NCBI GenBank assembly: GCA_046233115.1
Contig: JBJXHM010000008.1
Coordinates: forward strand, 227,903-291,902
From: JACOMY01 sp046233115
GTDB taxonomy: Bacteria; Pseudomonadota; Alphaproteobacteria; Kiloniellales; JACOMY01
Direction: 5' to 3'
DNA length: 64,000 nt
Part shown: positions 46,790 to 55,117 of the stretch, one piece after another
How positions within the stretch are numbered: the first letter of the stretch is position 1
Layout of the letters: every line of letters begins with the position of its first letter
Notes under the pieces: model-generated
Seen by the model: the letters and a program-made list of their open reading frames with translations, nothing else
Databases searched by the model: none
Told to the model about the DNA's origin: nothing
Translations under genes and position numbers: made by a program

Positions 46790-47575
46790 ATGTGGCAGCA
46801 AGCCGGAGACGCTTATGTGCAGCTCATGGGGCGCTGGAGCCGCCTGCTCGCGCCCCTGCTGGTCGACTTCGTCGGGATCGGCGACGGGGAGCGGGTGCTA
46901 GAAGTGGGGTGCGGCACCGGATCGCTGACCCGGGCGCTGCTGGACAGGGGGCCGTCGGTGACGGTGACCGGCATCGATGCCTCCGACACCTACCTGGCCT
47001 TTGCGAGGAAGCAGCTCGATGCGCAGCGCGTGGCGCTGGAGGTCGGCGATGCGCAGTCGCTGCGCTTCGACGATCGACGATTCGATGCCGTTGTCTCGCT
47101 GCTGGTCCTGAACTTCGTCCCCGACAACGCCAAGGCCGTGGCCGAGATGGCGCGGGTGACGCGACCCGGCGGCAGGGTGGGGGCCGCGGTCTGGGACTAC
47201 GGCGGCGGCATGGAGATGCTGCGCCTCCTCTGGGACACGGCGGTCGAGATAGATCCGTCTGCCGCCGAACGCCACGAACGCAACATGCCGCTCTGCCGCG
47301 AGGGGGAGCTGGCGGCGCTCTGGCGGCAGAGCGGGCTGGCGGAGGTAGAGGAGCAGGGGCTGACCGCCGAGCTGACCTTCGCCTCCTTCGATGACTACTG
47401 GGCGCCCTTCCTGACCGGCGTCGGCCCGTCCGGCTCCTACGTCAGCGGTCTCGACGAGGGGCTTCGCGGCAAGCTGAAGTCGCGCCTGCTGGATCGCCTC
47501 TGCAGCGCCGAGTCGGACCGCCCGATCACCCTCTCGGCCCGCGCGTGGGCGGTGAGGGGCCGGGTGCCGGGGTAG
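46790..47575 (+). CDS. Class I SAM-dependent methyltransferase
   Basis: A 261-residue Rossmann methyltransferase. Motif I is VLEVGCGTGSLT (about residues 35-46), followed by the acidic TGIDASDTYL, GDAQSLRFDDRRFDAVVS and ARVTRPGGRV. It belongs to the UbiE/COQ5-like type 11 group; the substrate cannot be assigned. The start at 46790 is set by GGGAGAAAAGG just upstream; in-frame starts at 46748 and 46751 would run through non-coding-looking sequence. It stands alone. Confidence 0.85.
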   Translation: MWQQAGDAYVQLMGRWSRLLAPLLVDFVGIGDGERVLEVGCGTGSLTRALLDRGPSVTVTGIDASDTYLAFARKQLDAQRVALEVGDAQSLRFDDRRFDAVVSLLVLNFVPDNAKAVAEMARVTRPGGRVGAAVWDYGGGMEMLRLLWDTAVEIDPSAAERHERNMPLCREGELAALWRQSGLAEVEEQGLTAELTFASFDDYWAPFLTGVGPSGSYVSGLDEGLRGKLKSRLLDRLCSAESDRPITLSARAWAVRGRVPG

Positions 47576-48036
47576 CGCTGCTCTGGATTGATCTACGGCT
47601 TTCGGGCGCTATTGACTTGCGACAAAGCCCGGCCTTGACCAGATCCAATACATGAACTGCCGAACCGGCATCATCTGATGGGCGGAGAGATCGAGTCTTT
47701 CCTGTCTCCGGCGTTAGCGCTCGACCCTGCAATCCTGTTGCACTCCGGATTCTCCGCCTTGGCGTCGGTCTGGTCCTTACTGGCTTGCTATGCGGCCGGT
47801 CTGGGCTTGTTCATTCTCTTGGCAGGTCTTCCTCAGATAGCGCTCGAAGGCGGGCTCGGTACCCTTTTCTCATTGGGAAGCCGACTCTTCCCCAATCTCT
47901 TCCGGGAATCGCCGGAACGGGCCCTCGAACACTGCCATCTTGCGCCGAGCGATCAGCTTTCCTTCAAGGTTCCCTGCGCCCAAAAAGAAAAGGGCGCCCA
48001 CTGGACGCCCTTTCCCTGGTACCCTGAAAGCTCCGC
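47576..48036. other. Intergenic stretch without a convincing gene
   Basis: The only long frame (47678-48040, plus strand) crosses a clear terminator of the opposite operon and looks like chance. The right end holds that terminator. Nothing else was recognised. Confidence 0.5.
47982..48013 (-). terminator. Intrinsic terminator of the glx operon
   Basis: On the minus strand AAAGGGCG (48013-48006) pairs with CGCCCTTT (47996-47989), with an inner TCC/GGG-like extension, followed by TTCTTTTTG. It lies 24 bases past the stop of the 137-residue gene and ends the glnT-type/glxB/glxC/glxD operon. Confidence 0.85.
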
Positions 48037-48450
48037 TTAGAACTTCCGGTAGGCCTTGTTCAGCTCCACCATGGGGTGGCGCTTGGACATCTGGAACTTG
48101 ATCAGCATCTCGCGGGCCAGCATGTCGCGGTCCTGCTGGGTCTCCGGCAGCTCCGTGCCCTCCGGGATGGTGACCCAGCCGTTGATGTTGCGGTCGAAGA
48201 CGGCCGGACGGCCCTCCTCGTAGCCCATGTGGACGTCCTCCAGCCAGTTGAGGTCGTCCCAGCCCATGATCTCCATGTACTTCTTCAAGAAGGGCGTCAG
48301 GCGCTCGTAGTCCGGCAGCAGGTTGACGTCGTAACGATAGCCGATGTGCTGGCCGATCTCCTTCTCGCGCTCGCTGCCCAGCCCCGAGGTGTCCTTCAGG
48401 AACTGATCGATGTCCTTGATATCGGAGCCCTTGTAAGAGGTTCCTGCCAT
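48037..48450 (-). CDS. Conserved-looking 137-residue protein of unknown function, last gene of the glx operon
   Basis: I do not recognise this 137-residue protein. It is soluble, acidic to neutral and rich in aromatic residues, with no signal peptide, membrane span or Cys. Notable stretches are REKEIGQHIGYRYDVNLLPD, KYMEIMGWDDLNWLEDVHMG and AREMLIKFQMSKRHPMVELN. A strong GAAGGAG ribosome site precedes the ATG and an intrinsic terminator follows the stop, so it is a real operon member. It lies 79 bases behind glxD with a GC-rich stem-loop in between. Its position suggests an accessory subunit or small chaperone of the split glutamate-synthase-like enzyme; this is inference. Confidence 0.8.
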   Translation of the reverse strand: MAGTSYKGSDIKDIDQFLKDTSGLGSEREKEIGQHIGYRYDVNLLPDYERLTPFLKKYMEIMGWDDLNWLEDVHMGYEEGRPAVFDRNINGWVTIPEGTELPETQQDRDMLAREMLIKFQMSKRHPMVELNKAYRKF

Positions 48451-48469
48451 TGTCTGGTCTCCTTCGGCA

Positions 48470-48519
48470 CCGCCGGCCCCCGCCGGTCCCCGCCAGTCGT
48501 GGGGGGGCAGGGGCGGCGG
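48470..48519 (-). other. GC-rich stem-loop between glxD and the 137-residue gene
   Basis: CCGCCGGCCCC (48470-48480) pairs with GGGGCGGCGG (48510-48519) with one bulged base, and inner CCCC/GGGG runs can extend it. It has no T tract, so it may shape mRNA processing or the relative level of the last gene. It is not a copy of the long palindromic repeat family. Confidence 0.4.
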
Positions 48520-48529
48520 CGCTCAGCCC

Positions 48530-49906
48530 TTAGAAGTGGTGGTAGTCGTCGACGCCGACGGTGTAGTCGGTGCCGGCGAGCGGCACGCCGGCCAGGGCCG
48601 AGGCCTCCATGGTCAGCGCCGCCAGATCCTCCGGCTCCAGGGAGTGGATGTTGGTCTTGCCGCAGGCGCGGGCCAGCATCTGGCACTCCATGGTGAGCGT
48701 GTGGAGAAAGTTGTACACGCGCTCCGCCGCCTCGTCCGGGTCCAGGCGCTTGCGCAGCGCCGGGTCCTGGGTGGCCACGCCCACCGGGCAGCGGCCGGTG
48801 TGGCAGTGGTAGCAGGTGCCCGGCTCGACGCCCATCTCGGCCTCGTAGTCGGCCTCGGGGATGTCCTTGTTGCAGTTGAGCGCCATCAGGGCCGAATGGC
48901 CGATGGCGACCGCATCCGCACCCAGCGCGATGGCCTTGGCGACGTCGGCGCCGTTGCGGATGCCGCCGGCGTAGACCAGCGAGACCTTGCCGGTCGCACC
49001 CACGTCGTCCAGGGCCTTGCGGGCCTGGCGCACCGCGGCGATGCCGGGCACGCCGGTCTCCTCGGTCGCGATGTGCGGGCCGGCGCCGGTGCCGCCCTCC
49101 ATGGCGTCGATGTAGATCACGTCCGGGCCGGTCTTGGCGGCCATGCGGACGTCGTCGTAGACGCGCGCGGCACCCAGCTTCAGCTGGATCGGGATCTGGT
49201 GGTCGGTGGCCTCGCGGATCTCCTCGATCTTCAGCGCCAGATCGTCCGGACCCAGCCAGTCGGGGTGGCGGGCCGGCGAGCGCTGGTCGATACCGGCCGG
49301 CAGCGAGCGCATCTCGGCGACCTGGTCGGTCACCTTCTGGCCCATCAGATGGCCGCCCAGGCCGACCTTACAGCCCTGGCCGATGAAGAACTCGACGGCA
49401 TCCGCCAGACGCAGGTGGTGCGGATTGAAGCCGTAGCGGCTCTGGATGCACTGGTAGTACCACTTCATCGAGTAGCGCCGCTCGTCGGGGATCATGCCGC
49501 CCTCGCCCGAGCAAGTGGCGGAACCCGCCATGGTGGCGCCGCGGGCCAGCGCGATCTTGGCCTCGTAGGACAGCGCGCCGAAGGACATGCCGGTGATGTA
49601 GACCGGGATGTCGAGAACCATCGGGTTCTTGCACATCGGCCCCAGCACGGTCTTGGTCTCGCACTTCTCGCGGTAGCCCTCGATCACGAAGCGGGTGAGG
49701 GTGCCGGGCAGGAAGGTGAGGTCGTCCCAGTGCGGGATCTGCTTGAAGAGCGAGAAGCCGCGCATGCGGTAGCGGCCGAGCTCTGCCTTGATGTGGATGT
49801 CGTCGATGACATGCGGCGGAAACACGAAGGAATTGCCCAGGCGGTAACGGTCGCGGCCCAGGGGCTTCTTCTCGCGGCGCTCCTCCGGCATAGGCTGATT
49901 GGCCAT
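48530..49906 (-). CDS. glxD: FMN-binding glutamate synthase domain protein (GlxD / MgsC-like)
   Basis: A 458-residue protein equal to the FMN/TIM-barrel synthase domain of GltB. It carries the FMN and Fe-S region: SGEGGMIPDERRYSMKWYY, DVIYIDAMEGGTGAGP, VYAGGIRNGADVAKA and the Cys cluster GTCYHCHTGRCPVGVATQDP that binds a 3Fe-4S cluster in glutamate synthase. With GlxB and GlxC it rebuilds a three-piece glutamate-synthase-like enzyme. The same three-piece set is N-methylglutamate synthase (MgsABC) in methylamine users. CAGGAGATAAGC precedes the start. Confidence 0.9.
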   Translation of the reverse strand: MANQPMPEERREKKPLGRDRYRLGNSFVFPPHVIDDIHIKAELGRYRMRGFSLFKQIPHWDDLTFLPGTLTRFVIEGYREKCETKTVLGPMCKNPMVLDIPVYITGMSFGALSYEAKIALARGATMAGSATCSGEGGMIPDERRYSMKWYYQCIQSRYGFNPHHLRLADAVEFFIGQGCKVGLGGHLMGQKVTDQVAEMRSLPAGIDQRSPARHPDWLGPDDLALKIEEIREATDHQIPIQLKLGAARVYDDVRMAAKTGPDVIYIDAMEGGTGAGPHIATEETGVPGIAAVRQARKALDDVGATGKVSLVYAGGIRNGADVAKAIALGADAVAIGHSALMALNCNKDIPEADYEAEMGVEPGTCYHCHTGRCPVGVATQDPALRKRLDPDEAAERVYNFLHTLTMECQMLARACGKTNIHSLEPEDLAALTMEASALAGVPLAGTDYTVGVDDYHHF

Positions 49907-49945
49907 GGTGCTTATCTCCTGTAACTGGCTGGAGGGACGGTGAAG

Positions 49946-50779
49946 CTAGAGGACCAGCTTCTTTTCCGACGGCTCGAGGTTGTCGTAGTTCCAGAGCTGC
50001 TTGCCGGCGACGTACTTGCCGAAGTGGTCGACGCCCTGGGCCGGAACCATGTCGTACATGCCCAGCTTGCGCTTCAGCCAGGCGCGGTCCAGGTCGGTCA
50101 TCTCCGCCGGCACGCAGTCCACGCCCAGCGACTTGACCTCGCCGCCGACGAAGATGGTGCCGTCGTACATCGAGTCACCCAGGTTGTGGCCGGCGTTGCC
50201 GCAGACGACCATGCGGCCGCGCTGCATCATGAAGCCGGAGAAGGCGCCGGTGTCGCCGCCGACGATGATGGTGCCGCCCTTCATGTCGATGCCGGTACGC
50301 GCGCCGACGTGGCCCTTGCAGACCAGGTCGCCGCCGCGGATCGCCGCGCCGAACAGCGAGCCGGCGTTCTTCTCGATCACCACGGTGCCGGCCATCATGT
50401 TCTCGGCGCAGGACCAGCCCACGCGGCCGGAGATGCGCACGTTCGGCCCGTCGATCAGACCGATGCCGAAGTAGCCGAGCGAGCCCTCGAAGTAGAGGTT
50501 CAGGCGGTTCAGGATGCCGACGCCGAGCGCATGGCGCGCCATCGGATTCTTGATCACGATGGTGCCGTGCCCGGACTTCATCAGCTCGCGGACCTTGAGG
50601 TTGACCTCCTTGCTCGACATCTCCTTGGCGTCGAACTCGGCGCGCTTGTTGTAGTCGACGTCGAAACCGTCGGGGTAGACGAAGTTCTCATCCTCGTCCG
50701 GCTCGAAGAACATCTGCTGCGAGCGGCCGCGCAGCTGTTCGGTGTGCATGCCCATGGCATGCGAGCGATCGTCTTGCAT
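49946..50779 (-). CDS. glxC: GXGXG-domain glutamate synthase subunit (GlxC / MgsB-like)
   Basis: A 277-residue right-handed beta-helix protein equal to the C-terminal GXGXG domain of GltB (GTIVIKNPMARHALGVG, GPNVRISGRVGWSCAENM, GGTIIVGGDTGAFSGFMMQ). It bridges the amidotransferase and synthase parts. The start at 50779 is four bases after the glxB stop with GGAAGG inside the end of glxB; a longer in-frame reading to 50815 would overlap glxB. Confidence 0.88.
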   Translation of the reverse strand: MQDDRSHAMGMHTEQLRGRSQQMFFEPDEDENFVYPDGFDVDYNKRAEFDAKEMSSKEVNLKVRELMKSGHGTIVIKNPMARHALGVGILNRLNLYFEGSLGYFGIGLIDGPNVRISGRVGWSCAENMMAGTVVIEKNAGSLFGAAIRGGDLVCKGHVGARTGIDMKGGTIIVGGDTGAFSGFMMQRGRMVVCGNAGHNLGDSMYDGTIFVGGEVKSLGVDCVPAEMTDLDRAWLKRKLGMYDMVPAQGVDHFGKYVAGKQLWNYDNLEPSEKKLVL

Positions 50780-50783
50780 CACA

Positions 50784-51719
50784 CTAGGCCTTCCATACCC
50801 GGACTTCCCCGTCATAGGGGTCGAAGGTGTCGATCTCCTGCGGGAAGATCGTACGAATGGCGATCTCTTCCGAGGCGATCGCCACCACCTCGTCGCTCTC
50901 GAAGAGCACCAGCGGCTTGGCGGCCATGGTGTCCTTGGCCATGCCGAGCTCGTCCTTGGTGGCGACGAAGTAGGTGAAGACGCCGTCGATCTCCTCGACC
51001 GAGCGCTTCAAGGATTCCTCGAGGCTCAGGCCCTGCTCCAGGTTGTCGGCGGTGTAGACCGCCAGCAGTTCGGAATCGCAGTTGGAGACGAAGCGGTGGC
51101 CGCGACGCTCCAGGTCGCGCCGCTTGTTCCAGTAGTTGGTGATCTGGCCGTTGTGGACCACGGCGATGTCCGAATAGGGATAGGCCCAGTAGGGGTGGGC
51201 CGAGCGGATGTCGACGTCGGACTCGGTGGCCATGCGGGTGTGCCCGATGCCGTGGGTACCGGAGAAGCCGCCGAGCTTGTACTGGTTGGAGACCTGATCG
51301 GCGTCGCCCAGATCCTTGATCAGCTCCAGGCCGCGGCCGATCGAGAGGATCTCGACGTTGTCGATGTCCTCGAGCTGTTCGGCCAGCTTGGTCAGGTCGC
51401 CGTCATAGCTGAAGGCATAGCGGAAGGCGTACTCGGTCGCCTCCTCGGCCTTGGAGACCTTGGCGCCGATCGCCGCCAGGCGCTCGTCGACGGTCTTGCG
51501 GCGGTCCTTCACCTGCTGGTGGATGGCGATGCCCTTGGTGAGGTCCTCCTGCTCGGCGACCTTGAAGCGCATGACATAGTCGGTCTCGCTGGGCTCGCCG
51601 TAGATCGCGAAACCGGTAGAGTCCGGGCCGCGGTGCTTCAGCGCGCGCAGCATCGCCGTCATCTCGGCGCCGATGTTCGACGACTTGCCTCTGTGGATGA
51701 GGCCGGCAATTCCGCACAT
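50784..51719 (-). CDS. glxB: Class II glutamine amidotransferase (GlxB / MgsA-like)
   Basis: A 311-residue Ntn-type amidotransferase. After Met removal the nucleophile is Cys2 (MCGIAGLIHRGKSSNIG). Other glutaminase motifs are IGHTRMATESDVDIRSAHPY, VVHNGQITNYWNKRRDLE and FVSNCDSELLAVY. It releases ammonia (or, in the Mgs enzymes, handles a glutamyl amide) for the synthase subunits. The start at 51719 is forced by the catalytic Cys and supported by AAGGAGAGG. Confidence 0.92.
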   Translation of the reverse strand: MCGIAGLIHRGKSSNIGAEMTAMLRALKHRGPDSTGFAIYGEPSETDYVMRFKVAEQEDLTKGIAIHQQVKDRRKTVDERLAAIGAKVSKAEEATEYAFRYAFSYDGDLTKLAEQLEDIDNVEILSIGRGLELIKDLGDADQVSNQYKLGGFSGTHGIGHTRMATESDVDIRSAHPYWAYPYSDIAVVHNGQITNYWNKRRDLERRGHRFVSNCDSELLAVYTADNLEQGLSLEESLKRSVEEIDGVFTYFVATKDELGMAKDTMAAKPLVLFESDEVVAIASEEIAIRTIFPQEIDTFDPYDGEVRVWKA

Positions 51720-51806
51720 GGTAGGGGTACCTCTCCTTGGATGGTCGTTCCGTAGGAAAAAAAGCGGCTCGGACGGGGCTAGGCCCACGCCCGAGCCAAC
51801 AGGGGA

Positions 51807-53285
51807 TTACGGCAGGCAGTCGAGGTAGGTCGCGACGTCCCAGTCGGTGACGGTGGCGTTGAAACGCTCCCACTCGTCCTGCTTGTACTCGGTGAAGACC
51901 TTCAGCATCTCGCCCGGCATGGCGGACTGGATGACCTCGTCGTGGTTCAGGCGGTCCAGCGCCTCGCCCAGGCTCATCGGCAGCTTCTTGACCTGCTTGC
52001 CGGCCTCCATGGCGGCGTAGATGTTGCGCTCTTCCGGCTCGCCCGGATCGAGGTTGCGATCGATGCCGTCGTCGAAGGCCTTCAGGATGGCGCCGGCCAT
52101 CAGGTAGGGGTTCACCATCGAGTCCACGGCGCGGTACTCGAAACGGCCGGGGGCCGAGACGCGCAGGCCGCAGGTGCGGTTCTGGTAGCCCCAGTCGGCG
52201 AAGACCGGTGCCCAATAGCCGGTGTCCCACAGACGACGGTAGGAGTTGACGGTGGAACAGCCGATGGCGGTCAGCGCGCCCAGATGCTCGATCACGCCGC
52301 CGATCGCCTTCAGGCCGATCGGGCCGGGCTTGCGGGGATCCAGCGAGGCATCCGGCATGAAGGTGTTCTCGCCGCCCTTGCGGTAGGAGAAGGTGTCGGC
52401 CATGCCGGGCAGGTCGTCGTTGCCCAAGCTGTTGACCTGATCCTCGCCGCCGTACCAGAGCGAAACGTTGTGATGGCAGCCCGAGGCCGAGACCTTCATG
52501 AAGGGCTTGGTCATGAAGCAGGCGATCAGGCCGAACTCGCGGGCCACCTGGGCGCAGATCTGGCGATAGGTGGTCAGTCGGTCGGCGGTACGCAGCGCGT
52601 CGTCGTACATGAAGTTCAGCTCGAGCTGGCCCGGCGCGTCCTCATGGTCGCCCTGGATCATGTCCAGGCCCATGGCACGGCCGTACTCGATGCAGCGCAG
52701 GAAGACCGGGCGCAGCATCTCGAACTGGTCGATGTGGTAGCAGTTCGGCTTGGTGTAGCCGGTGAGCTTGCCGTCCTCTTCGCGCTTCAGCCACATCATC
52801 TCCGGCTCGGTGCCGTGACGCATATGCAGGCCGTTGTGCTTGGCCTTGAACTCCTCGTGGATGCGACGGAGGTTGCCGCGGCAGTCGGCGGTCAGGAAGG
52901 CACCGGGATCCTCGCGCTCCTCGCGGTTGCGGAAGAGGGTGCAGAACACGCGGGCGACCCGCTTGTCCCAGGGCAGCTGGCAGAAGGTCTCGGGATCGGG
53001 GATGCCGACCAGCTCGGAGGCCTCCGGGCCGTAGCCCAGGTAGTCGCCGTGGCGGTTCAGGAAGAGGTTGGCGGTGGAGCCGTAGACGAGCTGGAAGCCG
53101 CGCGCGGCCGTCGCTTCCCAGTGGTCGGCGGGAATGCCCTTGCCGACGATGCGGCCGGTCACGGAAATGAACTGGTAATAGATGTAGTCGATACCGAGCG
53201 CGTCGATCTTCTCGCGCACCGCCTTGACCATTTCCGCCCGCCCGGGGGCTTCCACGTAGGCTTCCAGATCGGTGTTCTGAGCCAT
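51807..53285 (-). CDS. Glutamine synthetase family protein (GlnT / GmaS-like), first gene of the glx operon
   Basis: A 492-residue glutamine-synthetase superfamily member. The N-terminal beta-grasp includes YIYYQFISVTGRIVGKGIPADHW. Catalytic segments are GTEPEMMWLK (metal Glu), DHEDAPGQLELNF, SASGCHHNVSLW and NSYRRLWDTGYWAP. It heads an operon with glxB, glxC and glxD. In methylamine users the same pairing is gamma-glutamylmethylamide synthetase plus N-methylglutamate synthase, while in rhizobia it is called GlnT; sequence alone does not separate the two. No N-methylglutamate dehydrogenase genes lie here. Start Met at 53285 is favoured, with another at 53294; AAGGGAG is upstream. Confidence 0.87.
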   Translation of the reverse strand: MAQNTDLEAYVEAPGRAEMVKAVREKIDALGIDYIYYQFISVTGRIVGKGIPADHWEATAARGFQLVYGSTANLFLNRHGDYLGYGPEASELVGIPDPETFCQLPWDKRVARVFCTLFRNREEREDPGAFLTADCRGNLRRIHEEFKAKHNGLHMRHGTEPEMMWLKREEDGKLTGYTKPNCYHIDQFEMLRPVFLRCIEYGRAMGLDMIQGDHEDAPGQLELNFMYDDALRTADRLTTYRQICAQVAREFGLIACFMTKPFMKVSASGCHHNVSLWYGGEDQVNSLGNDDLPGMADTFSYRKGGENTFMPDASLDPRKPGPIGLKAIGGVIEHLGALTAIGCSTVNSYRRLWDTGYWAPVFADWGYQNRTCGLRVSAPGRFEYRAVDSMVNPYLMAGAILKAFDDGIDRNLDPGEPEERNIYAAMEAGKQVKKLPMSLGEALDRLNHDEVIQSAMPGEMLKVFTEYKQDEWERFNATVTDWDVATYLDCLP

Positions 53286-53471
53286 CCCGCTCATTCTCCC
53301 TTGCTTAGTCATTTGCCTGGCTAGACGAGACTGCCGCACCCCTCCTCGGGAGGCTTGCGGCAAGCCCTGGCGGCCGCCCTTGCACCCCTTCTCGAGAAGC
53401 GTTTGGACGACCGATCCCCTGGAAAAGAATGACATCACATATCGTACCCAATTGAAACCAAAATTTTTTAA

Positions 53472-53489
53472 TGGACCGTTAATGGTCTA
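53472..53489. promoter_or_regulatory. Candidate operator of the GntR regulator
   Basis: An inverted repeat TGGACC-N6-GGTCTA (five of six bases symmetric) lies in the AT-rich gap between the divergent glutamine-synthetase-type gene and the GntR regulator, within a wider imperfect CAATT...AATTGG symmetry. FadR-group regulators bind short palindromes in such gaps. Binding is inference. Confidence 0.35.
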
Positions 53490-53540
53490 AATTGGTATAG
53501 GGAGGTTCGAGGGAACGAAGAGCGCGCGAAAGGAAGGTCC

Positions 53541-54260
53541 ATGGAAGAGCGGGAGACGGAAGCGATGCGCGGCGGCCTACCCAGTGCCGTCGGCGGTGCC
53601 GCCTCGATAGCAGCCCAGCTCAGACGGGCCATCATGGACGGCAGCTACGGCTATCGCGAGCGGCTTCCGGCCGAACGCGAATTGGCGCAGCACTATGGCG
53701 CATCGCGCTCCACCGTGCGCGAGGCACTGCGCCAGCTCGAGGAGAGCAACTTGGTGGTGCGCCGAGTCGGCAGCGGCACCTTCGTGAACCACCGTAGCGA
53801 TGCCGAGGAGGACGACGTCGCCGAGCGGACCAGCCCGATCGAACTGATCGAGGTGCGCCTGGCGATCGAACCGCAGATGGCGCGCCTGGCCAGCCTGCAT
53901 GCCACCCAGCGCGACCTCGACCGCATGGCCGAGGCGCTGGCCGACGTCGAGGCCTGCAACGTGCGCGACCGCGAGGCCTTCACCCGCGCCGACGCGGCCT
54001 TCCACCAGTCTCTGGCCGACTGCACCCGCAACCCGCTGATGATCGGCCTCTACCGCCAGATCAACGCGGTGCGCAGCCATGCCCAGTGGGGACGGATGCG
54101 CGACAAGGTGCTCTCGCCCGACCGCCAGCGCGACTACAACGAACAGCACCACGCGCTCTACGAGGCGATTCGCGCCCGCGACACCGAGAACGCCGTGCGC
54201 ATCGTGCGCGAGCACCTTGAGATCGCGCATCGCGACCTGGTCGGCGCGGCGCAGGGGTAG
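53541..54260 (+). CDS. GntR/FadR-family transcriptional regulator
   Basis: A 239-residue regulator with an N-terminal winged helix (RERLPAERELAQHYGASRSTVREALRQLEESNLVVRRVGSGTFV, quoted here only as a region of residues 38-80) and a C-terminal FCD ligand domain (ELIEVRLAIEPQMARLAS, FHQSLADCTRNP, HHALYEAIRARD) with the metal-type His and Asp residues. FCD regulators usually sense organic acids or amino-acid-derived metabolites. It is divergent from the glnT-type/glx operon, which is its most likely target. AAAGGAAGG precedes the ATG. Confidence 0.9.
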   Translation: MEERETEAMRGGLPSAVGGAASIAAQLRRAIMDGSYGYRERLPAERELAQHYGASRSTVREALRQLEESNLVVRRVGSGTFVNHRSDAEEDDVAERTSPIELIEVRLAIEPQMARLASLHATQRDLDRMAEALADVEACNVRDREAFTRADAAFHQSLADCTRNPLMIGLYRQINAVRSHAQWGRMRDKVLSPDRQRDYNEQHHALYEAIRARDTENAVRIVREHLEIAHRDLVGAAQG

Positions 54261-54268
54261 GGTCGGGG

Positions 54269-55114
54269 CTAAGCCCCCAGGACCTTGGCCAGCATGGCGA
54301 TCAGCACGGCGCCCAGGAAGCCGAGGAAGACGGTGCGCAGCCGCGCGTCGCTCATGCCGCGGGCCAGCTTGATGCCGCGCGGCACGCCGAGCTGGCCGCC
54401 GAGGATCAGGCCGGCGAGCGCCGGTAGGTAGAGGAAGCCCAGACTAAAGGCCGGCATCGCTTCGTGGCTGCTGCCGGTGACGACGTAAGTGCTGCTGCCG
54501 ACCAGGCCGATGGCGGCGCTGAGGGCGGCCGCCTGCGCCGCCGCCTCCTGCATGGAGTAGCGGTTGGCCGCCATGAAGGGCAGGGTCATGGTGGCGGCGC
54601 CGCCACCGGCCATGGCGCCGACCACGCCGGTCACGAAGAAGTAGGGGACCCAGACCGCCGGCGTCGGCAGGCTGCCGTCGCCGCGATGATGCGGCCGCTG
54701 GACCGCCTTGGGGCGAAGCTGCAGCCAAAGGCGGCGCAGCAACACCAGCACGATGAAGCCGACGAAGCCCAGGCGCAGCGCCATGTCGGGCAGATCGCCG
54801 GCGGCGAAGGCACCGGCCAGAGCCCCCAGCATTACCGGGCCGGCCAGCAGACCGAACAGCGGCGGGGCGAGGTCGCCGCTGCGCCAGCGGTACCAGGCGG
54901 CACTGGCCGTGTTGACGATCATCAGCGCCAGCGAGGTGGCGAGCGCCACGTGCATCACCTGCCGCTCCGGAACCTCGGCCAGCGGCAGCAGGTAGTTCAG
55001 CACCGGCACCACGGTGAAGCCGCCGCCGACTCCGATCATGCCGGCGAAGACCCCGGCCAGCGCACCGGCGGCGACGCAGCCGGCCAGAATCACGAGAAGA
55101 GTCGGCAGATCCAT
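54269..55114 (-). CDS. TauE/SafE-family permease 1
   Basis: A 281-residue membrane protein with about eight spans and the two half-repeats of the TauE/SafE family (GVFAGMIGVGGGFTVVPVLNYLLPL in the first, GVVGAMAGGGAATMTLPFMAANRYS in the second). Family members export sulfite, sulfoacetate or related anions, or are untested. Second gene of a pair, three bases behind its paralogue; it converges on the GntR gene. Confidence 0.87.
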   Translation of the reverse strand: MDLPTLLVILAGCVAAGALAGVFAGMIGVGGGFTVVPVLNYLLPLAEVPERQVMHVALATSLALMIVNTASAAWYRWRSGDLAPPLFGLLAGPVMLGALAGAFAAGDLPDMALRLGFVGFIVLVLLRRLWLQLRPKAVQRPHHRGDGSLPTPAVWVPYFFVTGVVGAMAGGGAATMTLPFMAANRYSMQEAAAQAAALSAAIGLVGSSTYVVTGSSHEAMPAFSLGFLYLPALAGLILGGQLGVPRGIKLARGMSDARLRTVFLGFLGAVLIAMLAKVLGA

Positions 55115-55117
55115 CGC

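Noticed and set aside
47678..48040. A 120-residue plus-strand frame with a hydrophobic stretch
   Set aside because: It runs through the intrinsic terminator of the opposite operon into the end of its last gene, has no good ribosome site and no family features.
48470..48519. Fourth copy of the palindromic repeat family
   Set aside because: It is also a GC-rich hairpin, but its arms lack the shared arm sequence and the ATACTTCCGTGGG-like centre.
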